Part shown: positions 22,531-34,602 of the stretch, one piece after another
How positions within the stretch are numbered: position 1 is the first letter of the stretch
How the letters are laid out: the number at the start of each line of letters is the position of its first letter
NCBI GenBank assembly: GCA_018340805.1
Contig: JACMZG010000008.1
Coordinates: 15,093,139-15,157,138 of the forward strand
Direction: 5' to 3'
DNA: 64,000 nt
From: Microvelia longipes
Taxonomy: Eukaryota; Arthropoda; Insecta; Hemiptera; Veliidae
The notes under the pieces: generated by a model
Databases searched by the model: none
What the model was told of the DNA's origin: nothing
Seen by the model: the letters and a program-made list of their open reading frames with translations, nothing else
Position numbers and translations under genes: made by a program

Positions 22531-23413
22531 TATATAATTCCCCAAGGTCATAAGCATTTTGGGGATCGACCAATCAGAGAAGCCGCTGCCAACCCCTCTC
22601 TTGAAAGAGAAAAAAAAATTCCCTAATCCCATAACCCCTGTAGGGAAATAACCTCCTTCCCGGCATTCGTTCACTTCGTTTGTGGTTCTTCTTGTGTTTA
22701 CATCGTTTTGTGAGTTTTTGTGTTGTGTGTGTTCTGTGAATTGTGTTTGTGTTGGACTTTTTTAAGCCAGTTTTATAAATAGTAAACAGTTTATATTACT
22801 TCGAAACATCATTCCATTGAATCGGTAAGTTTTTCAATAGTTATATTACAAAACAGTACGTTTTCCTTTCAAATTATTACAAGTGTGCTAAATGTTTTCT
22901 TTTTCGAATATTAAATACTTTCTTCTTGCTAGCAGTAGTAGACGTATATGTGAGCTATTAGAAGGAATTTTGAATGCCTGTAAAAAAATCGTCCAACATT
23001 TCACATTTATGTTATGAGTAAATATTGGTTTTTAAAATAGATATACTTATTTTTGTGAAAATGTTGGATGTTCCAGCTCTTGTGTCTAGTTTTAAATTGT
23101 GCATTTCTAATTTTCAAATATCATGAAAAAATAGGCGAGGCAAAAATTTTGTTGTGTTTTTGTTGTTAGACTTTTCATAATTGTAGTTTCATAAAAACGG
23201 AACTACTGCCGAGAAGTCAATAAACTTTTATTGTTTCTGAGCATTTTCTGCTCAGTAGCTCCAATTGGTCACAATATGTTGTCGTGTCAAAACATATCTC
23301 ATTTTTTATGAGCTAATTTGTCAATAGGAAGACCATAATTATTGTGCCAACTATTATGATATGGAATGGGTTATGCCTTTTTATGACGGCTTTATTTTGT
23401 TGTAGGAATTAGT

Positions 23414-23516
23414 ATGTCTAGCCCACATGATGATTTGCCTTCAACTCCTCCCAGGAGTGTTATTACTGGAAGAAGAACATCTAGAGCAAGATCGATTTCT
23501 GGATCTAGCGGAAGAG
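23414..23516 (+). CDS. DD82E transposase, exon 1
   Basis: The ATG at 23414 is the first in frame and follows an acceptor-like ttgttgtag at 23396-23404, so an upstream non-coding exon is possible. It encodes 34 residues rich in Ser, Pro and Arg (MSSPHDDLPSTPPRS, then RRTSRARSISGSSGRG) and ends at donor gtaatt (23517) in phase 1. Basic, serine-rich segments like this usually serve nuclear import or DNA contact. Joining exons 1-4 gives a protein of about 560 residues. Confidence 0.6.
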
Positions 23517-23926
23517 GTAATTATTCAATTTTAGAGAATTTTAAAAAGACAATTGTGATAATGTATCACAAATGTTGGTGCTTGTTCTTTACCAGATTAT
23601 TCACCATAACAAATTGTTAATTACTGTTAATGCACTTATGTTTAATCATTGATGAAATTATTTCCTACTTCATCAAGTTTTCAGCCACTAGTTATTTATT
23701 GTACTCATGCCTTTAGGCAATCTATTTATAATTACTTATACTTACAATAAATGCATATTGTGCCACTGACTAAATTGCTTAATAATCTCATTCATTCAGT
23801 AGATACATCATTTAATTTGTGTTATATTAATATGACAATGATTTGTATTATTATTCAACAAGTACCTATCCAAGTACAGCGGTTCCCCAAATTTTTGTAT
23901 CAATAGTGAAATATATTGTGTTTTAG

Positions 23927-24010
23927 GTGCCTCTATTGACCAGTCGTCTTGTTTAGCAGCTTCAACTTCTCCAAGAATTACTCGTGGGATGACAAGTTCA
24001 TTAGGGATAG
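23927..24010 (+). CDS. DD82E transposase, exon 2 (84 nt, symmetric)
   Basis: Acceptor tgttttag (to 23926) and donor gtaaga (24011). 84 nt with phase 1 at both ends, so it can be skipped without changing frame. It encodes ASIDQSSCLAASTSPRITRG and MTSSLGI, a Ser/Thr-rich linker. Confidence 0.6.
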
Positions 24011-24399
24011 GTAAGAGTATGACTTCTGTTAACAATAGTTTACTATTTATCAGTAAATAAACTTACGTCTATTGTCTAGCCATTAGCTCCTTTGTCATTG
24101 TTACAAATTAGTCACTTGATGGCTACGACAATGAACCATTAAGTGAAATTAAGAGAGTGCAATGAAATCGTTTTTTTTACTCACATAGAGCTCAAAGTAA
24201 GTTTATTCTGAGCAACCATTGGTTTTTAGCTTTACGGTTGTTTTAAGGTTTGGCTCATAAAAAACCATTAGGTATATAAGAGGTTTTAACTATCATAGAC
24301 GTTTAGGAAAAGTGTATCTGCCCTCAAAATAGAAAATCAAGATTTCAACAAAATTGTACATTTTATTTAACTAAATGATATGGCTTCCATATGTTTCAG

Positions 24400-24480
24400 A
24401 TATTAATACTTCAGATTCTCCAAGACGTGGTGTCAGACGTGGAAGACCCAGAATTAGGCGATCTGCTTCAAGTAGTGGAG
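24400..24480 (+). CDS. DD82E transposase, exon 3 (81 nt, symmetric)
   Basis: Acceptor tgtttcag (to 24399), donor gtaagt (24481). 81 nt, phase 1 at both ends. It encodes NTSDSPRRGVRRGRPRIRRS, which contains an AT-hook-like RGRP core in a basic cluster and is a likely DNA-minor-groove or nuclear-localisation element. Confidence 0.65.
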
Positions 24481-25166
24481 GTAAGTTTGAAGTCTCTCCA
24501 AATTAATTTTTAAAGATTTAAGAGAGTGACCAAAGTGTATTATGAAATACACTTTGTATCTTGAGTCTTAAAATTTTTGTATATTCGTGAGCTATTATAA
24601 CCACATTGTTCTTCAGACGTTTACATGTTTACTTGTATAAGTGAAATTGCAGTACTTTGTTTTTTAATAGATAGTTCGTAAAATTTAGGGTATTGTGATG
24701 AGTTTTATTCTTTTAAAACAAATTTTCCCACATGATGTTAAAATCTTTAATCTTTAACAACTAAAGGAATAAAAATGTAAAACCAGGTACCTGGTGTATG
24801 GAAAACCCTCTGTCATTGTTTAATAATCCCTCAAACCTGAACAATGACCCTCTGTCATTGTTCAGTCTCATCAGAACTCCAGTAGTGTAAACATCTAGCT
24901 AATTAGTAGTAGAATAGTTTAGTTTAAATTTTTATTAGCCAATACAAATTAAAACTTTTTGCTTAATATACACATTTTAATTTAAATAAATCATTTTTAT
25001 ACTGTAAAATCAATCTAAATTTATAATATTTATTACTTACTCTTATTTTATCTTTCTATATTATTACTAATCTTTCTTTCAAATCTTTTATTTTTATTTC
25101 ATTAAATTACTATAAACTCTTTTCTTGACTTAAACTCTTAGTATAAAGTTGTGATCTTGTGCACAT

Positions 25167-28100
25167 ATGCTATCATCACTCAGTTCCTTTGGATTAGTAT
25201 CTGAATTCGAAGAATCTGACATTAACTCCCACACAAATAACCATCATAATAACATGGAAAAGCAGGACACTCCAGTAAAGAAAATATGTACCGACATATT
25301 TGAAGACTTAGGTGAGCTTAATGTACTATATTCATCTTTTGCGTCATGGGCCACCGCCGAATTTGACAAAAGGAAGGTTCTGCGAGCAGATTATGACAAT
25401 TTTAACAACCTAAATAATAGACTCAATAGTATGGTTAAAACAATAAAATCAAGGGTAGAAGCTCTGGTAAATGTGTCACCACAGTTCTCAATGAACGATG
25501 TCATTAATAAGAGGTTTGATGACCTCGAAATGAAAATTCTGTCGACAACAACGCCTTGTAAACCCATGACGTATGCGGAAATAATTCAATTACCGACTAA
25601 GCTAAATAAATCAATGAGTGAAAATAAATTACTAAACCTAAAGCAAATAAAACCAATAGACGAAGTCGTGATTATCAAACCAAAAGATTCTCTAGACAAA
25701 ACTGAAAGTGACATAAACAAGGACACAAGAGACGCTTTGGCTGTTCATATACCAAAGGAGAAAAACCTGAAAGTAAAAAGGTCCAAAACAATTAAAGGAG
25801 GGGGAGTTGTACTTGTTCTTGAAAATAAGGCTGAAAAAGCAAAAGTTATAAACAGCAAGTTAGCAGAGGCAGGATACGTCATCTCGGAGCCGAAGAGGAA
25901 ACAGCCTAGATTAATTGTATACGACGTTCCTGTGGATCTAAATGAACAAGACATCCTCAGCAACATATTTGAAAAAAATAAGCCTATTGTTAAAGATAAA
26001 ACACTAGAGCAACTATCACTCTCAATTAAACCCCGATTTAAATTAGGACCTAGAAACAAAGATACTGTACATTGGGTTTTAGAATGCGAGCCTGATATGA
26101 GGCGAGCACTTCTGAGTTCGGGCAATGTTTTTATAGAGTGGACTTCTTGTCGTGTCAAGGACTTTATTGTCGCATCCAGGTGTTTCCGATGTCAGGAATA
26201 CGGCCATGTAGCCAAATACTGCAAAAAAGATAGCGAAATTTGTCCGCACTGTGCAGGAGAACATGAAATAAAAACGTGTCAGAACTTAAATAAAAACCCA
26301 GTGTGCCATAACTGTAAACTACTTATAAAGACAGACAACCCCAATCATAGGGAACGGTTATACCATAGAGCAAACGACCCGAAGTGCCCTTGCCATGCAA
26401 ATGCAATCCAAAAAGAAATTAAAAAAAACCGATTATGGATATTAAAAAATTATTTTTAAAAAATTAGCTAAAACAGCCCATACGGACGAGGATAATATCA
26501 GTAAAGATAATATCTTTGTTCGTAGGGCTTGGATTTGTTTAATTTTGTCGGGCTAACGTCCGAAAAAATTACACAATACAACAACTTATTTTTAAATAAT
26601 TTATTAAACAGTATTACTAATTATAAGGGCACAACGGAAACAGTTAAAAGTAGAACATCGTTAATTTATAACTTCACTAAATACGTTGACTTAAGTATAT
26701 CATTTGCCAAAAAAAAATAACTCCTTAAGATTATCTAAGGGGCTTTCTACTATACTTAAAACTAAGAAAATGAAAGAAAATGACTGGTTATCTCTAGAAA
26801 ACTACTCTGACCTACAATCGCTAGACAAGATGTCCAAATCAGTAAGCAGTAAAATTATAATATTACAAACAGATAAGGAAAACACTTTTAATCATTTAGC
26901 CTTACTTATAAAATCATTAAATGTATGGGCCGCATCAAACTATCCATTAGTTATAGGTATCGATATTATAGAGCCACTTATAGATATATCGGCTTTAGAT
27001 TTATTAAGCTTAATAAACGCATCTATGAACCTTAAGTTTATTTTCTATTACAAAGGTTTTGACACCCTTAATTTCTTAAATATATTTGAAAAGAGTGCAA
27101 TAAACAATAATTTCATACAAGGCCTCCTTCCTGGCTCTAACAAGATAGAAAGTTTTACAAATAGCATGATTGAATTACGAAATTTATTAAATCAAAAAGA
27201 CAAACTAAATGCTGACATATACAAACAAATATTATCAACTGTAGTAAGCAAAAATATATTTGAATCCTCCAGAGCCTTTCGTGAAATAAGGTTTAAAGAA
27301 ATGAACCTGTATGACAATAGCCGAAATACTTTCATATGGCCCACAAATAATCAGTATCGAATGGGTTTCAGCTTAGAAAAAAATGGTACTTATGTAAAAT
27401 ATAACGAAAATCAAAGAAGATTTGAACAAGCGATAGGTATATATTAGTAACTAAAGACACAGAGCTCATGCTTGATGCGGAATTAGTGACCAAAATTAAT
27501 AAAATCAATATTACTAAATGTAAACTATCAAACGTTAAATGGATAAACGGAGTGCCCGGTTGCGGTAAAAACGAGGTTTATAATGAGTCAGCACACCCGG
27601 GAAAGGACTTGGTATTGACCCAAACCAGAGCCAATCTAAATGAAATTAGGCAAAATATAAAAAAAAATTATAAATTAAAGGGAAAGGACAGAGTCTACAA
27701 GGATTACAGAACGGTGGCTTCTTTCGTAATAAATGGATCTGATAAGCATTACGACCGCGTCTTTATAGACGAAGCAATGCTCATGCATGCAGGTTACGTG
27801 GGATTTATTGCTGAGCTCGCGAGAGCAAATGAAATAATCCTACTTGGCGATGAAAATCAAATCCCATACATTGAAAGATCTTCTCTAACATCTGAGTGGT
27901 CTAAGATCACAGTTCTGTGATCCTTGTTTAACTCTCTCTACCACTAAGAGATGTCCTCAGGATGTGTGCTTCTTGTTGTCGGACCATTATAAAAATATTC
28001 AAACAACAAACCCGTGCGTACGATCCATCAGACCGATTATTGTGATGCCAGTCAGTATCAACTTAAAGAAGACACGCTTATACTGACTTTTACACAAATT

Positions 28101-28448
28101 GAAAAAGATATGATGATAGATATTTTAAAAGGTAGATGTTATGGACCAATTCTAATTCATACCATTCACGAAGCTCAAGGACTGACGTCTAAACGTGTGG
28201 TGTTAGTTAGGATAAATTCAAAACCCTTAGACGTTTATAATAGTATTCCACATATAATTGTTGCACTTAGTAGACATACTTATAGCTTTAGATATCTAAC
28301 GACAGATGAAACGGACTTAATTTCATTACTAACAAAGGAGATACTACAGACCAACGTCCATACTATTAAAAACTATTTAATAACAAACGAGACGCATAAC
28401 TTCAACAAAATAGTAGAAAATAAAATATCCATAGATTTAACACCATGA
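25167..28448 (+). CDS. LINE ORF1: Gag-like protein fused to virus-like SF1 helicase (copy 1, several frame breaks)
   Basis: About 1,090 codons if read through breaks. Residues 1-340 are a Gag-like region with coiled-coil character. About 340-400 holds CCHC fingers (CFRCQEYGHVAKYC, CPHCAGEHEIKTC, CHNCK). A linker of some 350 residues follows, then an SF1 helicase: Walker A region GVPGCGK (27550), LVLTQTRANLNEIR, VFIDEAMLMHAG, IILLGDENQIPYIE, HEAQGLTSKRVVLV and IIVALSRHT. Such helicases unwind RNA in replicases of tobamo-like and other alphavirus-like viruses; here the likely target is element RNA, by inference. This copy is broken by small indels near 26410-26540, 26710, 27430, 27915 and 28040. 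The GKT motif is altered (GKN) by an inserted base that a nearby deletion compensates. Confidence 0.75.
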
Positions 28449-31411
28449 CAACTACAAATCAAATAATTGGATCCTAAAATGGACCATGAAACCGAAACAA
28501 AAGAACTAACTGATCTAAATCTGAAGTCACTGACTACAGGCACTAAATATTTTTTAAATTTATTGCATCTAAATATACGTAGTTTAGAAAAACACTATGA
28601 CGAGCTATTAGTTCTGTTAGAAGGTATAAATGTAGAGGTACACATAATTTACTGACTGAAACATGGTTAAGAGTTTTTCCTGAAAATTTTACAATACCCG
28701 GCTATAAACCTCTTCCGGTGGATGGTCAGTTAAACCGAGCTGACGGAATTGTAGCATTTGTAAAGAATAGTCTGCAAATAATATCTAAACAAGAAAATCC
28801 CGTAGAGCAATGTACTAGTTTACTATTTAAAATTAGAGACGAACAAAATAAGGTACATACTGTGACTCTAATATACAGATTATGGGGATATAGCTTAGAT
28901 TTGTTTAACGCATCGTTATACGACCATTTACACAGCATGAGTAATGAAAACCATGTAGTGCTGGGGGATTTTAATATCAATATTAAAGCTGACAATTATG
29001 ATGCACATACTGAAGACTTTATCGATATGATGGCCAATTTGGCTATAATTCCAATATAAATTCCTACACCAGAATTCATAACAACAGTAAATCCTGTCTA
29101 GACCATATATGGACCAAACAAAAGAAAAGCTACTTACCGTTGCGTATAGACTTAATAATAAAATAACAGATCACTTCCCAGTTGGAATTATTTATAAATA
29201 TAATAACACATCATCAAAAAAAATTTAAATAACAGTAACACTTACGTAAGCAGAACTGACTTTCCAAGCCTGGTTAATGATATAAATAACCAAACTTGGG
29301 ATAATATCTATAAAAATGACGACGCAAATGAAATAACATCTATGTTTGTAAATACTTTAAAAACCCACTATTGGAGACATACAAAAACTGTTAAATTAAA
29401 TAGAAAATACAAAAAAAGAAAACCTTGGATAACGAATAGCATCATAGAAAGTATATTAATCCTTGACAAAATGGCTAGGCAAGTTGACAGTGACCCGGAA
29501 AATGCAGATTGAAAACCGCTTATAAAAATACAGAAATCAACTTAATAGAATTATAAAAACTGCTAAGAATCAATATCTAGAAGATGAAATTAAATTGGCT
29601 GGGCAAAATAATTTCAAAACATGGCAAATTATAAATAGAACCTTAGGTAGAGAAAAATCTCAAACAGAAATCAAGGAACTAATTTTGCCAAGTGGTGAAA
29701 AAATAGTCAACAATAAAGATATTGCAAATAAACTAAATGAACATTTCTCAAGCATTGGTGAAACTTTAGCTGACGAACAGAAAAAATACTGCAACTGTAG
29801 CTCTGACTCGAGTACTGAAAATATACCTAGACTACCTGACTCTTTAGTTCTTTTACCTGTAACAGAAACTGAAATACTAAATCACATAAGGGAACTAAAA
29901 AATAACAAAGCTCCTGGTATAGATCAAATATCTGCAAAAATAATAAAAGCATGCAAAGAAAATTTAGTCAAACCCTTAGTTTATATATTCAACACCTGTT
30001 TCAGTTCGGGTATTTTTCCTAGTGTATTCAAAAACGCTGTCATCACTCCTCTGTTTAAGGAAGGATGGAAGTCTTACGTAATGAATTACAGACCAATATC
30101 TCTATTACCAGTAGGAGCAAAATTATTAGAGAAATGCATTGAAAGTAGAATCTCATCTTTTTTCGAAAAACATCAAATTCTCTCAAAATCTCAATTCGGT
30201 TTTCAAAACAATAAAAGTACTGACGACGCGATATATGCACTAACTAAGTATATTACCTCAAAATTAGACAACAACAATAAAGTAATAGCAGTTTTTTTGG
30301 ACTTAAAAAAGGCATTTGACACAGTTGATCAGAAAAAATTAATAGAAAAACTTCAATATTATGGGATACGAGGGAAAGCCTTAGAATTACTTATTGACTA
30401 TATTACAAACCGGCAACAACAGGTAAAGTTACTCAACGACTTAAGCTCTGTAGCCACGCTTCATACTGGAACACAACAAGGAACAGTGACGTCACCGAAG
30501 TTATTTCTGACTTACATCAATGATTTATACCTTATCCCTAATTTCTTAGGTGAAGTAATAGGTTTGCTGATGATACGTGTTTATTGTTTTCATCAGACAC
30601 ACACAGCTGGCAAGAATTGACAATCAAAGTAGAACAACAGCTGGCCTTAGTAAGCAAATGGCTCCACACAAACCTATTATTTCTAAACACCAAAAAAACC
30701 AAATTTATTACCTTCTCACTATCTAAGAAAGGACAGCCTAAGGATATAACTAAACTCAAAATCCATGATTGTAAGTGCGTTAGAAAAAATGACACACCAA
30801 ACTGTGACTGTACGACTATAGACAGGGTAACTTCTATAAAATACCTAGGTGTTACTATTGACCAAACATTGACTTGGAAAATTCATATTCAAAATATTAG
30901 AAATAAAATAAGGAAATTCATATATTATTTTAGAGCACTTAGGGATTTCTGTGATGAAAAGTTGATTAAAACTATATATCATGCTCTAGTGGAATCTATT
31001 CTTGGGTACGGTATTATTGGATGGGGATCAGCAAATCCAACTCACTTGCACTCGTTAGAAATAGCTCAAAAATCAGTCATCAAAACCATCCTTAAGAAAC
31101 CAAGACTATATTCTACTGATCAACTTTTCAAAGATTTCCCTGTTCTCACAATCAAACAGTTATTTACAAAAAAGGTTCTATTAAAATACTTTAATCAACC
31201 GAAAGAGTATATTAATCACAATCACAGCACTAGAAACAAAACTAATAGAAAAGTAAAAAGTTTAAAATGTAGAACATCAATGATGCAACGACATGCTGCT
31301 ACTAGAGGTCCAATTTTATTTAATATGCTACCAGATGAGATAAAAACTAACCTGTATTTTAAAGATTTTAAAAAAGAAATAATCCTGTGGTTAAAACCAC
31401 CTCCAAATTAA
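28445..31411 (+). CDS. LINE ORF2: endonuclease and reverse transcriptase (copy 1, several frame breaks)
   Basis: The probable start is ATG 28445-28447, overlapping the ORF1 stop TGA (28446-28448). The N-terminal endonuclease shows LNLLHLNIRSLEKHYDEL, VVLGDFNINI and a C-terminal DH block. RT shows NNKAPGIDQISAKI, NYRPISLLPVGAKLLEK, SQFGFQ, AVFLDLKKAFDTVD and GTQQGTVTSP. The catalytic FADD box is lost here because a T is missing near 30561. The C-terminal region (ESILGYGIIGWGSA, RGPILFNMLPDEIK) is typical of Jockey/CR1-type elements. It nicks the target and primes reverse transcription. Breaks occur near 28470, 28650, 28725, 29030, 29115, 29220, 29480-29520 and 30561. Confidence 0.8.
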
Positions 31412-31683
31412 CCTATTTCTTCTTTTTTCTTTTTTTTAACCTTAGATAAAATAATATTTTCTTTTTATTATATTTTATTTATTATTTTGTACTAACTTTT
31501 TAATTAATAAATTCTCTTCCTTAAATTTAAGAAATCTTATTTTAAATTTTTTTTTAAAAAAACTAACCAAGTCGTATAAAAATACTAATTAAGTAAACAT
31601 AATTTAAGAAAACTACTAACAGAAACTAAACTATTTATAAGAAACTATTAATAAGGAAAAAGAAACTTTTAACAAGAAGACTA

Positions 31684-31715
31684 AAGCCGCGCACAAGCTC
31701 ATGCTTTTGCGGCTT
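31684..31715 (+). other. LINE 3' UTR hairpin
   Basis: AAGCCGC (31684-31690) pairs with GCGGCTT (31709-31715) around an 18 nt loop. It is the only GC-rich spot in the 3' UTR and is conserved at 42644-42675. It may be an RT recognition structure, by analogy with other LINE 3' stems. Confidence 0.5.
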
Positions 31716-32197
31716 AAAGTTTATTTTTCTCTTAAAGAGTTTGATAGTTGCTCTATTATAAAATTATTTTGTAACATATTGTATTCACGAATCTAATTTT
31801 GTATTTATAATAAATAAACATTTTATTATTATTATTATTATTAATAGTTATGGGTAAGTCTACCTGGCCAAGGGAAAGGTTAATCCTAATCCAAGGATTA
31901 AGGCCTTAGTTGTGAATTTAAAATGGTTATTTTAATTTTTACAGTTACATTTAAGATAAAATTTAGTTTGATATTGAAAACAAGTATAAAGGATTAGTAA
32001 TGTCTAAATCTTTATATATTTTTAGTTGTATTATTTTTTTACAGTTTTTGAAGGTCTGACTTTCTGTATGACTTGACTAGGTTTTCTTTATGTAATCACT
32101 TATAAAATAATTATATCACAGCTCTCTTATAAAATAAATTTTTGTTTCAAACAGAATTATTAATACTTTTACTAATATATACTGCATTCTGTTTTAG

Positions 32198-33618
32198 ATG
32201 CTGGAGCAAGAAGTTCAAGTCGGAGCTCTTCTGACAGTTCTAGGAGCCGACCCAGAGTACTTAAAAGCAACGCAAGGGAGATTGTGTGTAATGTAAGGGA
32301 CTATTTTGAAAGAGAGAGGGACAATGAAGGCCCTTTATTGCCTTTGATAAAAGTAATAGACAGGACAGTAGCAGCTACCCAAGTCAGCAAATCTACTGTT
32401 GTTAAGCTGGGCACAGAAAAGCAGTCAGCAGAGGACAGAGGAGAGAGGATGGTGACTCCGGGGAAAAATAGGAAGAGGATGTGTAAAAGAATAATCGACA
32501 AAATAGATACTTTTACTGAAGATGCGATTAGACAACATGTGTACGGATACTTTTCTAGAAAAGAGTATCCAACTCTTGATAAACTTTGTGTCTCCCTGGC
32601 AGAAGCGAGTATTATTGATCTGAAAAGAGACACACTAAGTAAGGTATTAAAAAATTTAGGGTTTTCTTATAAGAAAATAAAGAGCAGAAAATTAATGATG
32701 GAGAAGCCAGGAATCGTTGCTTGGAGGGGAAGGTTTTTACGACTAATGAAAAAAGAAGATATGTTTAAAGTGGTTTGGCTGGATGAGACATGGGTCAACG
32801 CTGGTCACAAGAGGGAATATGCGTAGACTGACAGTACGTCAGCTGGTACTGCCAAACAGCCTATAGGGAAGGGCAAAAGGTTAATACTGCTCCACGCTGG
32901 CACTGCAGCTGGCTGGATCCCACAATGTTTACTTTTGTTCCAGTCCAATAGAACTGGAGATTATCACGAGGATATGGATCACCAGCGATTTTTTACGTGG
33001 TTCAAAGACAAACTGCTTCCTAATATTCCTCCCAAAAGCACAATAGTAATGGATAACGCGCCATACCATTCAAAACAATTAAATAAGGCCCCTACAATGA
33101 ATACTTTAAAGGCTGATATGCAGCTGTGGTTACAGAGTAACAAAATTGAATATGATGAGGATATGACGAAGCCAGAGCTTATGGAAATAATTAAATTCCA
33201 CAAGCCTCCCTTCCCAACCTACGTTTGCGATCAATTAGCTGAGGAGAGGGGTCACACAGTGGTAAGGTTACCACCTTACCATTGTCATTATAACCCGATT
33301 GAGCTAGTGTGGGCAGATGTAAAAAATTATGTTGCAGATAAAAATACTACATTCACCATAGCAGGAGTTGAAAAACTCACTCAAGAAGCTATTAAGAGAA
33401 TAAATGGAGAGAGGTGGTACAACTGTGTACGGCATGTTGTTGGCCTGGTCCAAAGAGATGTTTCAGCTGAAGTGCGACTGGATGAGTGCGTTGAGCAGAT
33501 TATAATCAACGTAGGTGCGAATGAAAACGACGAATTAAGTGACGCGTCTATAGAGGATGATGGTTCTGAACTAGATGATGATTTGGAAGAATTAGGGACA
33601 TTTCCTCTTCAAGAGTGA
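32198..33618 (+). CDS. DD82E transposase, exon 4 (copy 1, premature stop)
   Basis: Acceptor gttttag (to 32197), phase 1. It opens with a Ser/Arg stretch (SSSRSSSDSSRSRPRV), then a helix-turn-helix region (YPTLDKLCVSLAEA, TLSKVLKNLGFSYKKI) and an IS630-type DDE domain: VVWLDETWVNAGH, IVMDNAPYHS and YNPIELVWADVKNYV. I count 82 residues between the second Asp and the Glu. A SAP/HeH-like insert (LQSNKIEYDEDMTKPELMEI) fills that spacing. The tail is acidic (DDGSELDDDLEELG). A TAG at 32824-32826 interrupts copy 1 just after the first Asp motif, where copy 2 has TGG (Trp). The family excises and integrates the element. Confidence 0.85.
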
Positions 33619-34102
33619 ACTGATAAATAAATTAAATGAACTTATTTTTTTGTTTTATTTGTTTCACCCATGAAATCAATACTTCTTAAAACCTTTAAAT
33701 TGCCAAACACTGCTGTTGGAATAATTAATTTCTTTAGCTTCACAATTTGTGAGATTTAAATATTTAATGTTGCTATATCTTATGAAGTATTGAATCTCCT
33801 ATGTGTTCTAGTTTTTGAAAAAATTAATTAACTGAATACTATTTAGTATTACATTTTTATAAAGACCTACAACCCAGGTTAAATACTTTGTGTAGTCTCT
33901 GTAATATGTCATTACTACTTGTTAAGGCTGTGTTACCACACTTAAAGATGGCCTTACGGGGCTTTTAAACTGAGCATTTAAAGTTTAAAAGTATTCTGCA
34001 TTTAACACTGCATTTGTATCTTGATTTTTGTATATTGGCTCACAATATACAAAAATCCGTTAACTATAAATAAATAAATAAACACAAGGGATTTCAACAA
34101 TG

Positions 34103-34602
34103 AGGTTGATTCCTCACGTAGGTATAGTAATATATCAGAAATATCCAAGAGGTGATGCAATACATAATGGCATCTACAAGAGGCTTTCAAAGTCAGGTTG
34201 ATTCCCTCACGTAGGTCGTAATAGATCAGAAATATCTAAGAGGTGATGCCATACTTGATGGCATCTACAAGAGGCTTTCAAAGACAGGTTGATTCCCTCA
34301 CGTAGGTGTCGTAATAGATCAGAAATATCCAAGAGGTGATGCCATACATAATGACATCTACGAGAGGCTTTCAAAGTCAGGTTGATTCCCTCACATAGGT
34401 GTCGTAATAGATCAGAAATATCCAAGAGGTGATGCAATACATAATGGCATCTACAAGAGGCTTTCAAAGTCAGGTTGATTCCCTCACGTAGGTGTCGTAA
34501 TAGATCAGAAATATCCAAGAGGTGATGCTATACATGATGGCATCTACAAGAGGCTTTCAAAGTCAGGTTGATTCCCTAACTTAGGTGTCGTAATAGATCA
34601 GA
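34103..34602. repeat. 93 bp minisatellite, about 5.4 copies (copy 1)
   Basis: GGTTGATTCC recurs at 34103, 34196, 34287, 34380, 34473 and 34566. Each unit holds a self-complementary GATGCCAT...ATGGCATC hairpin. It lies between the transposase stop and the 3' TIR. The minus strand is open because 93 is a multiple of three and the unit lacks stops there. Confidence 0.95.

Larger units (their letters stand above)
24870..31845 (+). mobile_element. LINE with Gag-helicase ORF1 (copy 1)
   Basis: A non-LTR retrotransposon in intron 3 of the transposase, same strand. The left limit is approximate (5' UTR begins between about 24866 and 24900). The right end is an ATT trinucleotide tail (about 31822-31845). 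The layout is an AT-rich 5' UTR, ORF1 (Gag-like, CCHC fingers, virus-like helicase), a 4 nt ORF overlap, ORF2 (AP-type endonuclease, RT, no RNase H), and a 3' UTR with a seven-pair hairpin (31684-31690 with 31709-31715). RT and endonuclease motifs suggest the Jockey/CR1 group. No target duplication was found. Confidence 0.8.

Noticed and set aside
26223..28448. Stand-alone endogenous viral helicase insertion
   Set aside because: The helicase reads on from the CCHC fingers (open at each junction in at least one copy) and is followed directly by the LINE ORF2 start, so it belongs to the LINE.
32301..32633. Minus-strand ORF opposite transposase exon 4 (also 43263-43595)
   Set aside because: Shadow of the transposase; Ser/Leu-rich with no domain.
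34103..34602. CRISPR-like array
   Set aside because: The entire 93 bp unit repeats with no alternating unique spacers, and the sequence is animal DNA.
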